Under the pieces are notes generated by a model. The model worked only from the letters and a program-made list of their open reading frames with translations. It did not search any database and had not been told where the DNA came from. The position numbers and the translations under genes are program-made. Shown here in pieces: positions 19,601 to 30,553 of a stretch of DNA of 64,000 bases. Positions within the stretch are counted from its first letter, which is position 1, and each line of letters opens with the position of its first letter. Source of the stretch: Amaranthus tricolor (Eukaryota > Streptophyta > Magnoliopsida > Caryophyllales > Amaranthaceae); contig NC_080056.1 in assembly GCF_026212465.1 (NCBI RefSeq), positions 5,441,517-5,505,516 of the forward strand, given 5' to 3'.

Positions 19601-22600
19601 ATAAAATTAGAAGCGAGATTTTGATGCTTTACTAAGAGTGGGCAATTCACACTAATAGAATTTAGCTTGGGCCCACTCTCCAGTCCTTAAAGAAGTACCA
19701 GCAATAAGAAAAGGTTGCAAATCTAACCTGCCAAACCTCAATACCAACATATTTAATGGGTCTTAACACATAAAGATCTGGATCATCTTCAAACTCTGAC
19801 AGAAACAAAAAGAGAACGAAGAAAAATTGTCACATCGTAAAACCAAGGAATTATTCCTTTCAAGTCGAAATTTACGATTTAGGAGCAAAAACAACCAATA
19901 CCTGGATTGTCAACCCACGGAGTCTTCCATTTTCCTTTGTAGTTCGGGTTCTTGACTTTCTTGAGCCAGTAATATTTCAAAGCAAAACAAACGCAAACCC
20001 AGTTAACAAAAGTACTCGCAGTGCCATACAAACCTACAATTCACAAGCAACAGACAAAATCACCTTAGGCTTCCATGGTCCTTTATAAGCAGGATTTGGA
20101 ATCTTCGGGGGTCGCCATATTCCATCATCATCTTCATCCCAGTAATCAGGCTAAATGTAATGAAGTCACGAAAGTAAGAATTCTGAAGATATAATAAGTA
20201 CATAGACTATAAACCAACAAAAAACTTTCGAAGTTATGAAAGGACAAGCATAAATGTTTTTCGAAAACAAATTTGAATTCAAATATTCATACTTTGTGGA
20301 TATCGAACCTTTTAAATATAATTAACTAGATTAGAATACTAAATTAACTCTATAAATTATATACAAAATACATGACAGGCTAAAGATTGAACCTTTTTGG
20401 CCTTAGGATCAGGTATCTCAGCTGGAATTGAGTCATACCCCTGCAATATCAGCAAGACATCCCTGATTAACAACGTTTTCTGGTGACTCGAGTTTATTTA
20501 CTGCATATAGAATTGTACCTCGGGCTTTACAGCATTAGGGTCATCAATATATTCTCTATCATCCCAGTCTGCCGGCTGTGCACGAAGATAAGATAGATGT
20601 ATTAAAAGCTTAACAATTCAAAGTAATACAGAGTAAAGAGAAAGAAAGAAAGGTCAATACATCCAAGATAAAAGAAATCATCTCGTATAAAACAAGTCGA
20701 GGTTTGGAGTAGGAAGCAAAATTTCAGCTATTGCTATGCGAAATTCTAAAACCACGTCGGTTGAACTACAGTTAGAAGCACACATGATTCTAATCTTCCC
20801 GCGAATCGTGAATCGGAAAAAAGCGAATTATAGTCAATTTTAGGCTATTTTTCAACAATTTTGAGCGAATCCTGAATCAAAAGGCGAATTAGTTGGAGAA
20901 TTATGTTATACAGATCAAAAGCAAAGATAGATGACAATACAATGCCATAAGCTTCTAAATTCATATTAATACATTTGAATAGGAAAAGTTCTGTGACAAC
21001 CAAGTCTTAAAAACAAGCATCTGAATTCTGAAGAATCATTAGATGTACTAAAATTAGTCGCAGCTTATACCTTTTTGGCCTTAACATCTTTAATCTTTCT
21101 TGGTGGAAGAATATCCCAGTCTGTATACAAGCTTCCTGAATCTCTTTCCCGATTGTCGACCAGTAAACTGTATGATGCATCAGGCCGAAGGATGAAGGTA
21201 TAAAAATGTGTCAGTTTGTCGGTTTCACATTCCAGATCCTTCCTGATGGGATAATTCTGTCCTTGATAGGAGACTATAAGATGAAGCTTTTTGGTTTGTG
21301 TGCCACAAAGATCTGGTCCAAACATCAAACTACAGCAAGGAAAATGAAAAAAAATGATTTTAAACGAGCAAATCATAAAGTAACAGCATAATATACATTT
21401 AGAAAGAAAGAGAGGAGATATCAGGCCAAGACTTCCTAAAGGAATTCATACAAAATGTCAAAAATATATGACTTTATTATACGTTGATAAGAGAGTGATA
21501 TAGACATGGAAGAAGCTGATAGTTAAATAAGGGGACTATAGAAGTTACAAAGAAGTTTAACAGAGGGTCTATTAGACATAGGAAATAAATTTTCTCCAAA
21601 AATCAATCTTTGCAAGATTTGGAGGATAAGAGGTGTAATTAACCAAAAGATATATTCATTTCGAAGTGTAGTTTTTTATAAAACATTTTTTCTTATTATA
21701 TACTCATATAACATTGGGTAAGATGCAACTTCACTCAGTTTTTCTCGTTGCAGGAATCTCCCTATATGGGGGTCTTTCTCGAGCCGAGAGACTCTTTAGC
21801 AGTTAAGAGTATGGATTGCTGTTTTCATCGCTCCTCAGACCCTAATCATAGTTCCTATGAGCACATACACGGGGTACATGATGATGATGAATTACTTTTT
21901 GAAAATCAAAATTCTAGAACTGTCTGTGGAAAGCTAAATATACTTTTGTCTGATTTTGCACTTAGTCCACAGTCCACGCCTTGACATCTCAGAAAGTGAA
22001 GGACTATTCACATATCCTATTCAAAATCAGGGTAGTAGGCATGGCCTACAGCTTCATAATTATAATGCTTAAAAACGCTGCTTTGCAGTTTCATTCCTTT
22101 CATTACCAATCACTGATTTGTGATTTTCTTTTTTGAATTAACGCTGCACAGGGAATTGCATCACTAGTAAGTAAAATTAAGAGTCCCTAATCACTTCACA
22201 CATCATCCTCATCATAGTGCAAAAATGCCGAAAAGGGTCGTGATCGCGGTTACGATACGGTGTTGCGTTAGCGGGAGTTATGTAGTTATCGTAACGAAAA
22301 ATATCAGCCCAAAGCTTGAGATGTCCCTTTAAAAGGCAGAAAATGCGGATTTTTTTTACACATTTACAGCGTGGGAAATATCGCTTAATTTTTTAAAATC
22401 CTTGACGACACAACCGAAGCTAATGCGAGGTATGACCTTGTTTTTACTCTATGATTCTCATACACTCAAGAGCACAGGATCAAAGAGTCAAACAAAAGCA
22501 CTAGCGTGCTCGTTAGTTTCTTATCTCTCCTTAGTTTTTCACTTTCACAGCCCTCAAATTTTTGGATTGAAGTATTTCAACAGAATTCTAGAAAAATATG

Positions 22601-25600
22601 CAAGGGTACAGATGACAAATGTTCTTAAATAGGTAATTGTGTTGACAGCCTTGGGATTATTATCAAAAGTGAAAATTATCCAACTCAAAAAATCTTTTGA
22701 AGGATGATAGCATACCTGTATGGTGTGTCTCCACCAAATTTCTTTTGATTTACATATCCAGAAAGAAGCTTTATGTATCCTCCTCCACACTCAATATCCT
22801 GTTCAAATTTCACTGAATACTGGACAACAAGAGTTCTATTCCTGTTGTTAAATTCAGGAAATTTTGCTGATATTGCAAAATGCTTTGCATCTTTAGTAGT
22901 CTGGATACCTGCAAGAGTAATGAATCTCTCAACAATAACATCTATTTATGATATAATTTCCAATTGCTTCTACATAAATCATTTATAGCAAATTTCTCAA
23001 ACCAACCATTGGCCTTAACCCATAAGGTAGCTAACTATTCAGCATTATCCCAAACAATATATAATCGAAGAAAACGATCCTTGAAAATGCGCCTATTCCT
23101 TTGCAACCATATTGTATAGAGTGAGAGTGGCTAAGATGCAGCAATGCCATTAAGTCTTGAGCTCCCTTTTCTTTGCAAAGCCATAAAGTTTAATTTGAAT
23201 GATACTCACCAGCTTTATCTAAAATTCAGCAATGATACTAAACAAGTCAACCCACACCCCTCTAGCAAATTCAATGTAGAAATCCCTAGAGCTCATCATA
23301 TGAAGTTGTGGGCAAAAAGAATGATGGGGATTCTTTTCTTTAGATTTTAATAGTGTTGAGATTACTCAAAACCACTATCCAAGATAAATCTCTAGCCATT
23401 CAGGGAGTTTTAGCCTTACAAATAAGCTTGGCTAAGGGAAAAGCAAGGGGATTTGAAGGAGAAATAACAAGAACGGAGTAGAATGAGGCACATGAGTAGG
23501 ATTTTCAAGAGTCACGGTTGCAAACTCTCCTATCAAGACCCAAAGTAATCAGGATTGTTATTAAGCAAGAATAGGCCTCTATAACTCGCTCACAATTTCT
23601 TTTGAGGGGAGATGAAAAAGTGATGATTTTTCCTTCCAAACTTTCACTTGATAAAAAGATTTTACTCATTCATTACCTACCCTTTATTATTAATTAACCA
23701 AATAAATGAAATATAAAAAAATTAATTTCAATTATTTCTCATCTCCCGAATTTTACCAGTCGGACTCTCAAACATGTGTTAGATACTCATAAGACACTAC
23801 ACATATCTATGTCCAAGTAACATAAGCTATCAATGTATAAAACCATTATTATCTGCTCAATATAATCGGATGCAATATTTCAAGTATGTAGCTTGATGAA
23901 TAGAGATTTTATGCATTCACACTTATTGAAGATTTTATGCATTCATATTCAATTATGAAGTTCATATGAGTGTGTTGGGGTAATATTCAAGGTAAGGTAA
24001 AGAAGGAAATGGGAGAAAAAGGGAGAGGAGTGTATAATGGTGAGCTATGAGCGAATTCGCTAATCTCCTCACGAATCGTGAATCGAAAAAAGTGAATTAT
24101 AATCGTTTTTAGTAAATAGTGATTTTAAAAAACGAACTAGTTGGCTAATTATATTATAATAATGGCGAGTTTTACTTTTGAATCTTTCCAACTCCAGAAA
24201 TCTTTGTTTTACTAAGAGGTGTTTGACAATTAGCTTTTTTTCTTGTCTTTTTTAGTTGACTTTTGATTTTTGGTTAAACGGACAAAACTCTTAAGCTAGC
24301 CAAAAGAGTAGCTAATTATAGTGGCTTTTTTATTGGCTTTTGACTACTTTACTATAATAAACAACTACCAGCCAAGAAATAATTTTTACATACCTATGTA
24401 TTAAGTGGTTTAAACAACTAGCTTATCAACCGATACTTCTGGCTGGTCAAATACAAGCAAACAACTACGGGTAACAAAAGCTAACAACTCCCACTAACAG
24501 CCATTTACCAAACCTTTACCAAACAAACCCCTAATCCCTTCAATTCCCTTCTCTTAATTTCTCTGCGCTCTTTTGGTATCCAAATGAAGAAAATACCACC
24601 CCTTCATTACCTCCAATCCAAACATATCAATAAAATAAAATCACATAAAAAAATTTCAAAAGCAACATTACCTTTATCATCAGGATCTCCAGACCATGTA
24701 CCAGCAGTATGCTTAAATGAGCCTGCCTTCCCCTCACTCCTTTTCCAATCTGATACAACCCATCGATCCCTCCATCCATCTTCTTATTTGCAACAAATTT
24801 AAAACAAAAATCATTAAATTGATAATCACTCTGTTAAATTAGGCTGGACTTATTGTGAATGCCAGCATATTAACGGGAGGACGCAAGTGCACACACTTCA
24901 TAAGCCGGGCAATGGAAAGAAGGTCTCTAATAGCTTATAAAGCGTGCACACCATTTTCAATTTATCGATGCGGGATAACTCATCCTAACACCCCCTCACA
25001 TGCGAACCCCCGTCAAGTTCGCATGTGGGAGTAATCAATTAGGGTAGGAACGCCATTCTTTTCGAACCTACCATTTTTTTTTAATTATTGATCGAACCAT
25101 CGGCTCTGATACCATGTTAAATTAGGCTGGACTTATTGTGAATGCCAACATATTAAGGGGAGGACACAAGTACACACACTTCATAAGCCAAGGAGATATA
25201 TACCATTCCAAAACCATATGGCAATGGACCCCGTCAAGTTCGCATGTGGGAGTAATCAATTAGGGTAGGAACGCCATTCTTTTCGAACCTACCATTTTTT
25301 TTTTAATTATTGATCGAACCATCGACTCTGATACCATGTTAAATTAGGCTGGACTTATTGTGAACGCCAACATATTAAGGGGAGGACACAAGTACACACA
25401 CTTCATAAGCCAAGGAGATATATACCATTCCAAAACCATATGGCAATGGATAGAAGGTCTCTAATAGCTTATAAAGCGTACACACCATTTTCAATTTATC
25501 GATGTGGAAAAACTCATCCCAACACACCCATTTCTCAATATTAATCATATAGTCAACTTCAGCATGACCGTAGTAAAAATACACAATAATTATTTACATT

Positions 25601-26222
25601 TATTTCACTTTTTTGATTAGTTTAATGCCTCAAAACAAGTAACTTAAACTAATGTCTAACTAATATATGATGCACATTATTAAGAGTATCTATACGGTCC
25701 GACACCTTATATAGTATTAAGGGGTTTATACGGTCGGACACCTTACACACGCTGCATAACCAATAAACGAGGTAAGCACTAGATACCATTCAAAACCAGA
25801 TGACAATGGGAGGAAAACTCAAACTTTAATTCATCACATGGGATAAATCATCTAAACAACATCTCAGACTTAAAAATTCCATTCTGAAAAAAAATTTAAT
25901 GCTAAAAATTACAACTTTGATGGTAAAAAACTTCAAAACTTCAACAAAAACCCAATTAAAAAAAACAATAATTTAAAAAAATCCAGGCAAGAAAATATTG
26001 ATTAAACTAAAAGATATGATTGATTCTACACAAACAAAAGTAAACCCATTTGAAGTATTGATACACAAGATCTATAAAGAGCTGAAGAAAATCACAAAAA
26101 GTTGGTTTACCATCAAATCTTTCTTCAAAAAAGATTTCAGCTTGAGCAGAACAAGGTAGTAATAACAACAGAGAAGAATGGAAGCTAAACAGAAGCAACA
26201 GTAAAAGCTGAATCTTCACCAT
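16603..26222 (-). CDS. CRT3: calreticulin, CRT3 type, 14 exons
   Basis: This is an ER lectin chaperone for monoglucosylated glycoproteins. In Arabidopsis, CRT3 is a quality-control factor for receptor kinases. Exons in coding order: 26222-26111, 24779-24672, 22908-22716, 21329-21071, 20575-20519, 20440-20393, 20150-20064, 19959-19902, 19795-19728, 18676-18581, 17862-17806, 17723-17643, 16904-16872 and 16614-16603. All junctions are GT-AG and in phase, giving 422 aa. Residues 1-28 are a Leu-rich signal peptide. The N-domain includes [11 protein letters not shown] and MFGPDLCG. The P-domain (about 225-320) has [22 protein letters not shown] and [12 protein letters not shown]. The C-terminal tail is Arg-rich ([16 protein letters not shown]) rather than acidic, the CRT3 hallmark, and ends YHDEL. 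The last coding exon is 12 bp and encodes only DEL plus the stop. Confidence 0.94.
17113..17418. mobile_element. MITE in CRT3 intron 12
   Basis: The left end AGGAGTGTTTTGGTAGTTGG is matched in inverted form by the right end TTTGCAAAACACCCCT. The interior is rich in TTGACTTTTGGC and AACTAACA words, also found in the element at 24215-24533. Family and target duplication are uncertain. Confidence 0.6.
18790..18965 (+). mobile_element. LTR-retroelement end with diverged primer-binding site (CRT3 intron 9)
   Basis: The text TTAGCTTAAGCTTTTGG, then GAGTTGG, then AGTATCAGAAGC resembles a common plant LTR terminus followed by a TGGTATCAGAGC primer-binding site. The next segment, GGTCACGGGTTCAAATCTC, is the usual 3' neighbour in such elements. 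Only a fragment is present, with no coding capacity. Confidence 0.4.
18989..19219. mobile_element. MITE-like element in CRT3 intron 9
   Basis: The left end TAGGAATTGTCTTTTTT and the right end GCAAACAAACAACTCCTA are imperfect inverted repeats, and several AATTCC/GGAATT words inside are also inverted. It is non-coding. No clear target duplication was seen. Confidence 0.4.
20781..20925 (+). repeat. GCGAATC dispersed repeat, copy 2 (CRT3 intron 4)
   Basis: It matches the copy at 14905 through CACATGATTC, GCGAATCGTGAATCGG, AAAGCGAATTATAGTC, TTTTAGGCTATTTTTC, GAGCGAATCCTGAATC, AAGGCGAATTAG and AATTATGTTATAC. It is antisense to CRT3 if the order given is called forward. Confidence 0.8.
21755..21905 (+). 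mobile_element. RTE-type LINE 3' tail fragment (CRT3 intron 3)
   Basis: The segment from TTTCTCGAGCCGAGAGACTC through CAGACCCTAATCATAG and TATGAGCACATACACGGGG to ATGATGATGATGAA matches the 3' end of the LINE at 4079-5100. It is a severely 5'-truncated insertion in plus orientation. Confidence 0.7.
22213..22453. mobile_element. hAT-like MITE in CRT3 intron 3
   Basis: The terminal inverted repeats are CATAGTGCAAAAA at the left and TTTTTACTCTATG at the right. The flanks ATCCTCAT (22205-22212) and ATTCTCAT (22454-22461) match at 7 of 8 bases. The interior has CGGTTACGATACGG, AATATCAGCCC and TTTTACACATTTACAG, shared with the copy at 33585-33812. Confidence 0.7.
24045..24165 (+). repeat. GCGAATC dispersed repeat, copy 3 (CRT3 intron 2)
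   Basis: This diverged copy has CACGAATCGTGAATCG, AAAGTGAATTATAATCG, a shortened middle, then AAACGAACTAGTTGG and CTAATTATATTATA. Confidence 0.7.
24215..24533. mobile_element. MITE in CRT3 intron 2
   Basis: The left end AGAGGTGTTTGACAATTAGC is mirrored by the right end TTACCAAACAAACCCCT. Internal AAAAGTCAA/TTGACTTTTG words and CTAACAACTCCC link it to the intron 12 element at 17113-17418. Confidence 0.6.
24832..25524 (-). mobile_element. tandem TRIM retroelement array (three LTRs) in CRT3 intron 1
   Basis: Three LTR copies start TGTTAAATTAGGCTGG at 24832, 25115 and 25337. The first and third end in AACTCATCC(T/C)(A)ACA at 24990 and 25524. Between LTRs lie two interiors of only about 120 bp. 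Next to the right-hand LTR of each is GGCTCTGATACCA (or GACTCTGATACCA), the reverse complement of the TGGTATCAGAGCC primer-binding site. At the other side is CCCCCTCAC, a polypurine tract on the minus strand. This is a TRIM in minus orientation. The middle LTR stops at about 25228 and joins directly to interior sequence, so it is recombined. Flanks CACTC and CACCC may be a worn 5-bp target duplication. Confidence 0.85.
25685..25865. mobile_element. diverged TRIM LTR fragment
   Basis: The segment reads GTCGGACACCTTACACACG, then AGATACCATTCAAAACCAGA, GACAATGGGAGG and CATGGGATAAATCATC, paralleling the LTR order of the array at 24832. The phrase TACGGTCCGACACCTTA/TACGGTCGGACACCTTA is present twice. 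Confidence 0.45.
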
Positions 26223-27061
26223 TTCAATTGAGAGATTTACTGGTAGTAGGAAACGGACTATGATTCGTTGAACTTTTAAGGATCGTATTTAATTTTGGTC
26301 AACTTTTTTAAATATGGGTTGATTTCGTTTCGAACAGTCTAGAAAGTGTGCTCTAGAGTAAGTATTTTTTTTTGCTTTATTGAGAAAAATACTAAGGGTG
26401 AGACTGAGGGTGATAGTAGTGGATTATGCTTTAACATCTATTGTTAAATTACTAAATTTATTTTAACTAGACGATTTTATTGTTTTAAGTACTTTTATTT
26501 TATAATATGAATTCAATAATTCATTAATATAAATTATTATGTGTATACAAGATTTTTTAAATGTTTTATTAAAGAATATCTTTATCTGTTACTTTTTTAG
26601 AAATATAGAATGAATAAAAAAGAAAATGAGTAAAGTTATTGAGAAAAATTACAAAGGCCTATTCCCCCTTAAGGCTAAGAATAATACATCTTAGTCTACA
26701 ATAAAAATGTAAAATCATCTACCAAATTGACATAATGAAATATCCTGGACAAACACACTCCATTCAAAGCACAAGTGCTCCATACAATACTAGTTTCATT
26801 TCCACGAATAAATTTGATGATCTAATATTTATTTAACTATATAACCTAATTCGATTTGATTCGAAGTTTATATGAATTTAAAATTATGTAAAATTCAACA
26901 TGGAGGCAAAATTCAATTTTAGACCGATTCGAAATACGTGACCCAAAATTAATCAAATAATCCAAATAAACAGCTCTAGATATAAATAGTCACAAAAATC
27001 AAAAATCAGTCACATCATGATGAAAATTAGTCAACAACCTAAAATTACCAATAAGATGGTG
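26223..27061. other. CRT3 upstream region
   Basis: This is AT-rich sequence upstream of the CRT3 start codon. It should contain the promoter, but no TATA box or other element could be assigned with confidence. No gene is seen. Confidence 0.35.
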
Positions 27062-27369
27062 TGTTAAATTAGGCTGGACTTATTGTGAATGCCAGCATAT
27101 TAACGGGGGACATAAGTGCACACATTTCATAAGCCAAGGAGATATATACCATCCCAAAACCATATGGCAATGGGAAGAAGGTCTCTAATAGCTTATAAAG
27201 CGTGCACATCATTTTCAATTTATCGACGTGGGATAACTCATCCCAACACCCCCCTCACATGCGAACCCCCGTCAAATTCGCATGTGGGAGTAATCAATTA
27301 CAGTAGCAGCCATTCTTTTTGAACCTACCATTTTTAAATTGTTGATCGGAACCATCGGCTCTGATACCA
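27062..27369 (-). mobile_element. TRIM copy with one recognisable LTR
   Basis: The LTR runs from TGTTAAATTAGGCTGG (27062) to CATCCCAACA (27248). A short interior follows with CCCCCCTCACATGCG and then GGCTCTGATACCA (27357-27369), the reverse complement of the primer-binding site. The second LTR expected at 27370 is not the same family: the sequence there begins TGAGAAAACTATAATACGG. Confidence 0.8.
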
Positions 27370-27600
27370 TGAGAAAACTATAATACGGGAATAATGTCCT
27401 TTCATTAACTCCAACCAATATTTATATAATACAAGATGGTAACCGTAGAATTAGTAAAAAACCGTCACCAAAGATAATGAAACTGCTGAAAGTGTGATAA
27501 TGTAACCGTCACCAAATATACCAAACCGTCACCAAAGATAATGAAACTGCTGAAAGTGTGATAATGTAACCGTCACCAAATATCTGATGTATACCGCGGA
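27370..27600. mobile_element. possible second LTR type adjoining the TRIM primer-binding site
   Basis: TGAGAAAACTATAATACGGG abuts the primer-binding site, followed by TTCATTAACTCCAACC and TATTTATATAATACAAGATGG. Read on the minus strand this looks like the 3' end of a different plant LTR. The outer end is not defined. Confidence 0.35.
27461..27585. repeat. 64-bp tandem duplication
   Basis: The unit begins ACCGTCACCAAAGATAATG at 27461 and again at 27525 and includes GAAACTGCTGAAAGTGTGA. Almost two complete and nearly identical copies are present, so the duplication is recent. Confidence 0.9.
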
Positions 27601-29190
27601 GTGCACATATCCTCAATATGGTGCAAAACATCCGAACATAGAAAAACTTAGTTTATGTTGTTTTTAAATATTTATTTAGCTCGTTTTTTAATTTGAACAA
27701 AAATAATGTCAAATTCTCAATCCTTAAAAATGTGGATCGACTTATTAGTATATTAAGAGGATCTTTTTCCAATAAAAAAATTGATGCAAAATGAGTGATA
27801 CATTCCAACATAGAAAATAATGCAACTTAAAAGGAATAGATTGGATCATTTGACTCTTCTAATTTAAAATCTTGGTTTCATTCCTAATAAGAATTAAATT
27901 ATTATTGAATAAAGCCTAAGTTATTTTATATCTAACAAATTCATAAATAATAAACAAGGAATTAAATGTAACTAAGGCTTTAGCCTTTAATTACTACTTA
28001 AAACTATGTTTCTTATATGTGGAATATGTTATGAAATTATTGACAAGTCCTAAAAATCTAAACAAAAAAAAAATTGATTAACAAATTTGTGTTAAGACAA
28101 AAAATAAATACTATTCAACTAATTTCAACTTTTAAGGGGGCATTTCACTTTTAAGAAAATTGTGTCCTGTTTTTAAATAAATTAATTAAATTGACGAAGA
28201 CTAAGAGTTTTAATATAATTAAATTTAATTGATATTTAAGAGTTTTAATACAAAAAAGACATAAAAAATAAAAATTATATAAATTTAAGCAGCAAATTAT
28301 GTTGTATAGGAATGTCATGTGGCACAAAATTTTCTAGATTATAATATGTATATGATTGATCATTTTCCACAAACTATCTGTACTTATTACTTTTCAGTAA
28401 ATATAACACCATTTTAGTACTCAATATTATTTAGTGGCTCCTACGAGAGTGCATTTCGATGTACCAGATATACGCAATCATACCTATTAAATGATAAGAT
28501 TAACAAAAAAATTATTTCTGATCGAGATTATTACTTTATCGATATATATTAGTTTATCGATCAATAATTAAAACTGAAAACATAACTTCATATAATCATA
28601 AGATTTGTGATTAACTCTATAGTTTACATGATCGAGTTTTAGTGCAGAAGAAAGTGATCATCTTTGAATACTAAATTCCTATTTCCTATATACTTCATAA
28701 AAAATAAAAATAATTTATGGGAACATACCAATTGAGGTGGAGACGTAAAGATCCATACACTAGTGATTACAAGTGTTATTAGAAATTCCTTTAGATCTAG
28801 CACTTGCATGTATTAATTAATTTAATGATTTGAAATGATTAATTTTTACATTGCAATGCAATGATAACCAATCAAGACTAGAGGCCAATCTAGATGTTTA
28901 TTTGAGTCATCAGGTTAATTTTGGATCAGATGTTTTGGATTGGTTCAAAATCAGATTTTATATCCATGTTGATTTTTACATAATTTCAATCCATTCTTTA
29001 TGTCGGGTCAATTTGAGTCTGTTTGAACACCTCTAGGTGGAAATAATGAGGTCGTACCTAACCGTCTAGGGGTGCCGCAGCCAGGTCGATCTCATCGTGT
29101 AATTATACCAAATTTTCTTAATAAAAATCTAAAAAATGTTAAATGTCTCAAGTAAAATATGTCAGGATCCTTCTAATTTTTATTTTATTG
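27586..29190. other. intergenic, AT-rich
   Basis: No coding region is seen. About 28880-29035 resembles the hAT-like MITE at 57399 (GTTGATTTTTACATAATTTC, GTCGGGTCAATTTGAG and TTTGAACACCTCTA), but only the right end is convincing. Confidence 0.4.
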
Positions 29191-29194
29191 TATC

Positions 29195-29330
29195 CTCGTC
29201 ATCATCATATTCAGTGTATCCCGCTCATAGAAAATTATGATCAGATTCTGGAGAGGGAAGAACGACGACGGCTCATACCCATAAAGGAGAATGCGGTCAA
29301 AGAATCCCTCGACTCGAGAAAGGTTTTCAA
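29195..29330 (-). mobile_element. RTE-type LINE 3' tail fragment
   Basis: CGTCATCATCATATTCAGTG, TATCCCGCTCATAGAAA, GGCTCATACCCATAAAGGAG and CCCTCGACTCGAGAAAGG match the 3' end of the LINE at 4079-5100 in the same orientation. Only the tail is present. Confidence 0.75.
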
Positions 29331-29561
29331 AGAGATTTTATTTTATTGTATATAATTATAATTAATTTTGAAAATTCCGTGAAGTTAAAATTCTAAGTAT
29401 GCCACTAATAAGGAGTTGCGAGAGAAGTAGACGTTCAACACGCCATGCAACCATGATGAGTTCAATCAAAATTAAGGATCATTAATATATGATCAAGATG
29501 TATTATCTTACGTCTAGCTAGTAGCTCACTTTCAATAGTATTACTAAGATGCTTTGAAATG

Positions 29562-29571
29562 TATATAAATA
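29562..29571 (+). promoter_or_regulatory. TATA box of the Gly/Ser-rich protein gene
   Basis: TATATAAATA lies about 113 bp upstream of ATG 29684, a normal spacing for a plant promoter with a short 5' UTR. Confidence 0.65.
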
Positions 29572-29683
29572 GGGAACCTTATTTCATAACTAGTGCTCAT
29601 CATCTAAAAATTCTTTGAAGTAGTACAAAATAGTTTCTTATACACTTACTTGAGTGAGAGAAACAAAAGATCAAGAGGGTGAA

Positions 29684-30553
29684 ATGGCAAGTCCCAAAAT
29701 GATAGGGGTTGCATTGTTGGTTCTATTTCTAATAGAACTCAGCATTGCAGCAAGGACAATGTCTAGCAATTATGGTGATGATGAAGGTCATCATGAAAGT
29801 GGAGGTAATAGTGGAGGTGGGTCTAGTGGTTCTGGATCCGGATATGGTAATTCAGGGAGCGGCAGTGATAATAGTGGTTCTGACTCCGGATATAAGAGTG
29901 GGAGCAGTGGAGGGAACAATGGAGGTGGGTCTAGTGGTTCCGGATCTGGATATGAATCAGGAGAAGGTAATTCAGGGAGTGGTAGTGGAAATGGTGGATC
30001 AGACTCTGGAAATGGGAGTGGGAGCGGTGATGGGAACAATGGAGGTGAGTCTAGTGGTTCTGGATCCGGATATGAATCAGGAAAGGGTAACTCGGGGAGC
30101 GGCAATGGAAATGGCGGAACTGACTCGGAAAATGGGAGTGGGAGCAATGGAGGTGGATCCAGCGGCTCTGGATCTGGATATGAATCCGGAAAAGGTAATT
30201 CAGGGAGTGGCAGTGGAAACGATGAATCTGGTTCGAAAAATGGGAGTGGGAGCAGTGGAGGAAATAATGGGGGTGGGTCTAGTGAATCTGGATCTGGATA
30301 CGAATCCGGAAAAGGTAATTCAGGAAGCGGCAGTGGAAATAGTGGATCAGGCTCTGGATATGGTAGTGGAAGCAGTGGAGGTGCAAGCTCCAAATATAGA
30401 GTAAATAGCTACGAAAACAACTCTGGTGATGGTTCAGGCAATGGAAGTAGTGATGGTGGAAAAAGCGGAGGAAGTGGTGGTTCAGGATCTGACAATGGAA
30501 ACGATAACAGTGGGGGTAGCAAAGGTGGAAGTGGTGATTTAAGGAGGAAATAG
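29684..30553 (+). CDS. secreted Gly/Ser-rich repeat protein, likely frameshifted near the C-terminus
   Basis: The intronless frame gives 289 aa. Residues 1-24 (MASPKMIGVALLVLFLIELS, then IAAR) form a signal peptide. The rest is almost wholly Gly, Ser, Asn, Asp and Tyr. About five diverged units contain SGSGYESGKGNSGSGSGN. Counterparts of SGSGSGY begin near 29829, 29936, 30056, 30164 and 30284, so spacing alternates between about 108 and 120 bp. The composition suggests a cell-wall or extracellular structural glycine-rich protein, but no function is proven. The frame ends in a non-repetitive DLRRK and TAG (30551). Shifted by one base from 30543, 26 more in-family residues follow (GGNSDSGS to GSGSESGY) up to TAA at 30621-30623. 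A one-base insertion or a sequencing error near 30541 therefore probably truncated the protein. ATG 29684 was chosen because it begins the signal peptide and lies downstream of a TATA box. Confidence 0.82.
   Translation: MASPKMIGVALLVLFLIELSIAARTMSSNYGDDEGHHESGGNSGGGSSGSGSGYGNSGSGSDNSGSDSGYKSGSSGGNNGGGSSGSGSGYESGEGNSGSGSGNGGSDSGNGSGSGDGNNGGESSGSGSGYESGKGNSGSGNGNGGTDSENGSGSNGGGSSGSGSGYESGKGNSGSGSGNDESGSKNGSGSSGGNNGGGSSESGSGYESGKGNSGSGSGNSGSGSGYGSGSSGGASSKYRVNSYENNSGDGSGNGSSDGGKSGGSGGSGSDNGNDNSGGSKGGSGDLRRK
29826..30400 (+). repeat. coding minisatellite in the Gly/Ser-rich gene
   Basis: About five diverged copies of a 108-120 bp unit are recognised by GGATC(C/T)GGATATGAATC and GGTAATTCAGGGAG(C/T)GG. 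The length difference comes from presence or absence of a GGGAACAATGGA-type insert coding for GNNGG. Confidence 0.85.

Noticed and set aside
24832..25524. CRISPR-like direct repeats
   Set aside because: The regular repeats are LTRs with primer-binding sites and polypurine tracts, in a plant intron. There are no short uniform spacers or cas genes.
29791..30393. Long Pro/Leu/Phe-rich minus-strand frame
   Set aside because: It is the antisense shadow of the Gly/Ser-rich repeat gene; repeats with GGN codons give CCN-rich antisense frames. There is no promoter or signal of its own.
29745..30404. Second plus-strand frame over the Gly/Ser-rich gene
   Set aside because: It is an out-of-frame reading of the same coding minisatellite, with no signal peptide or family resemblance.
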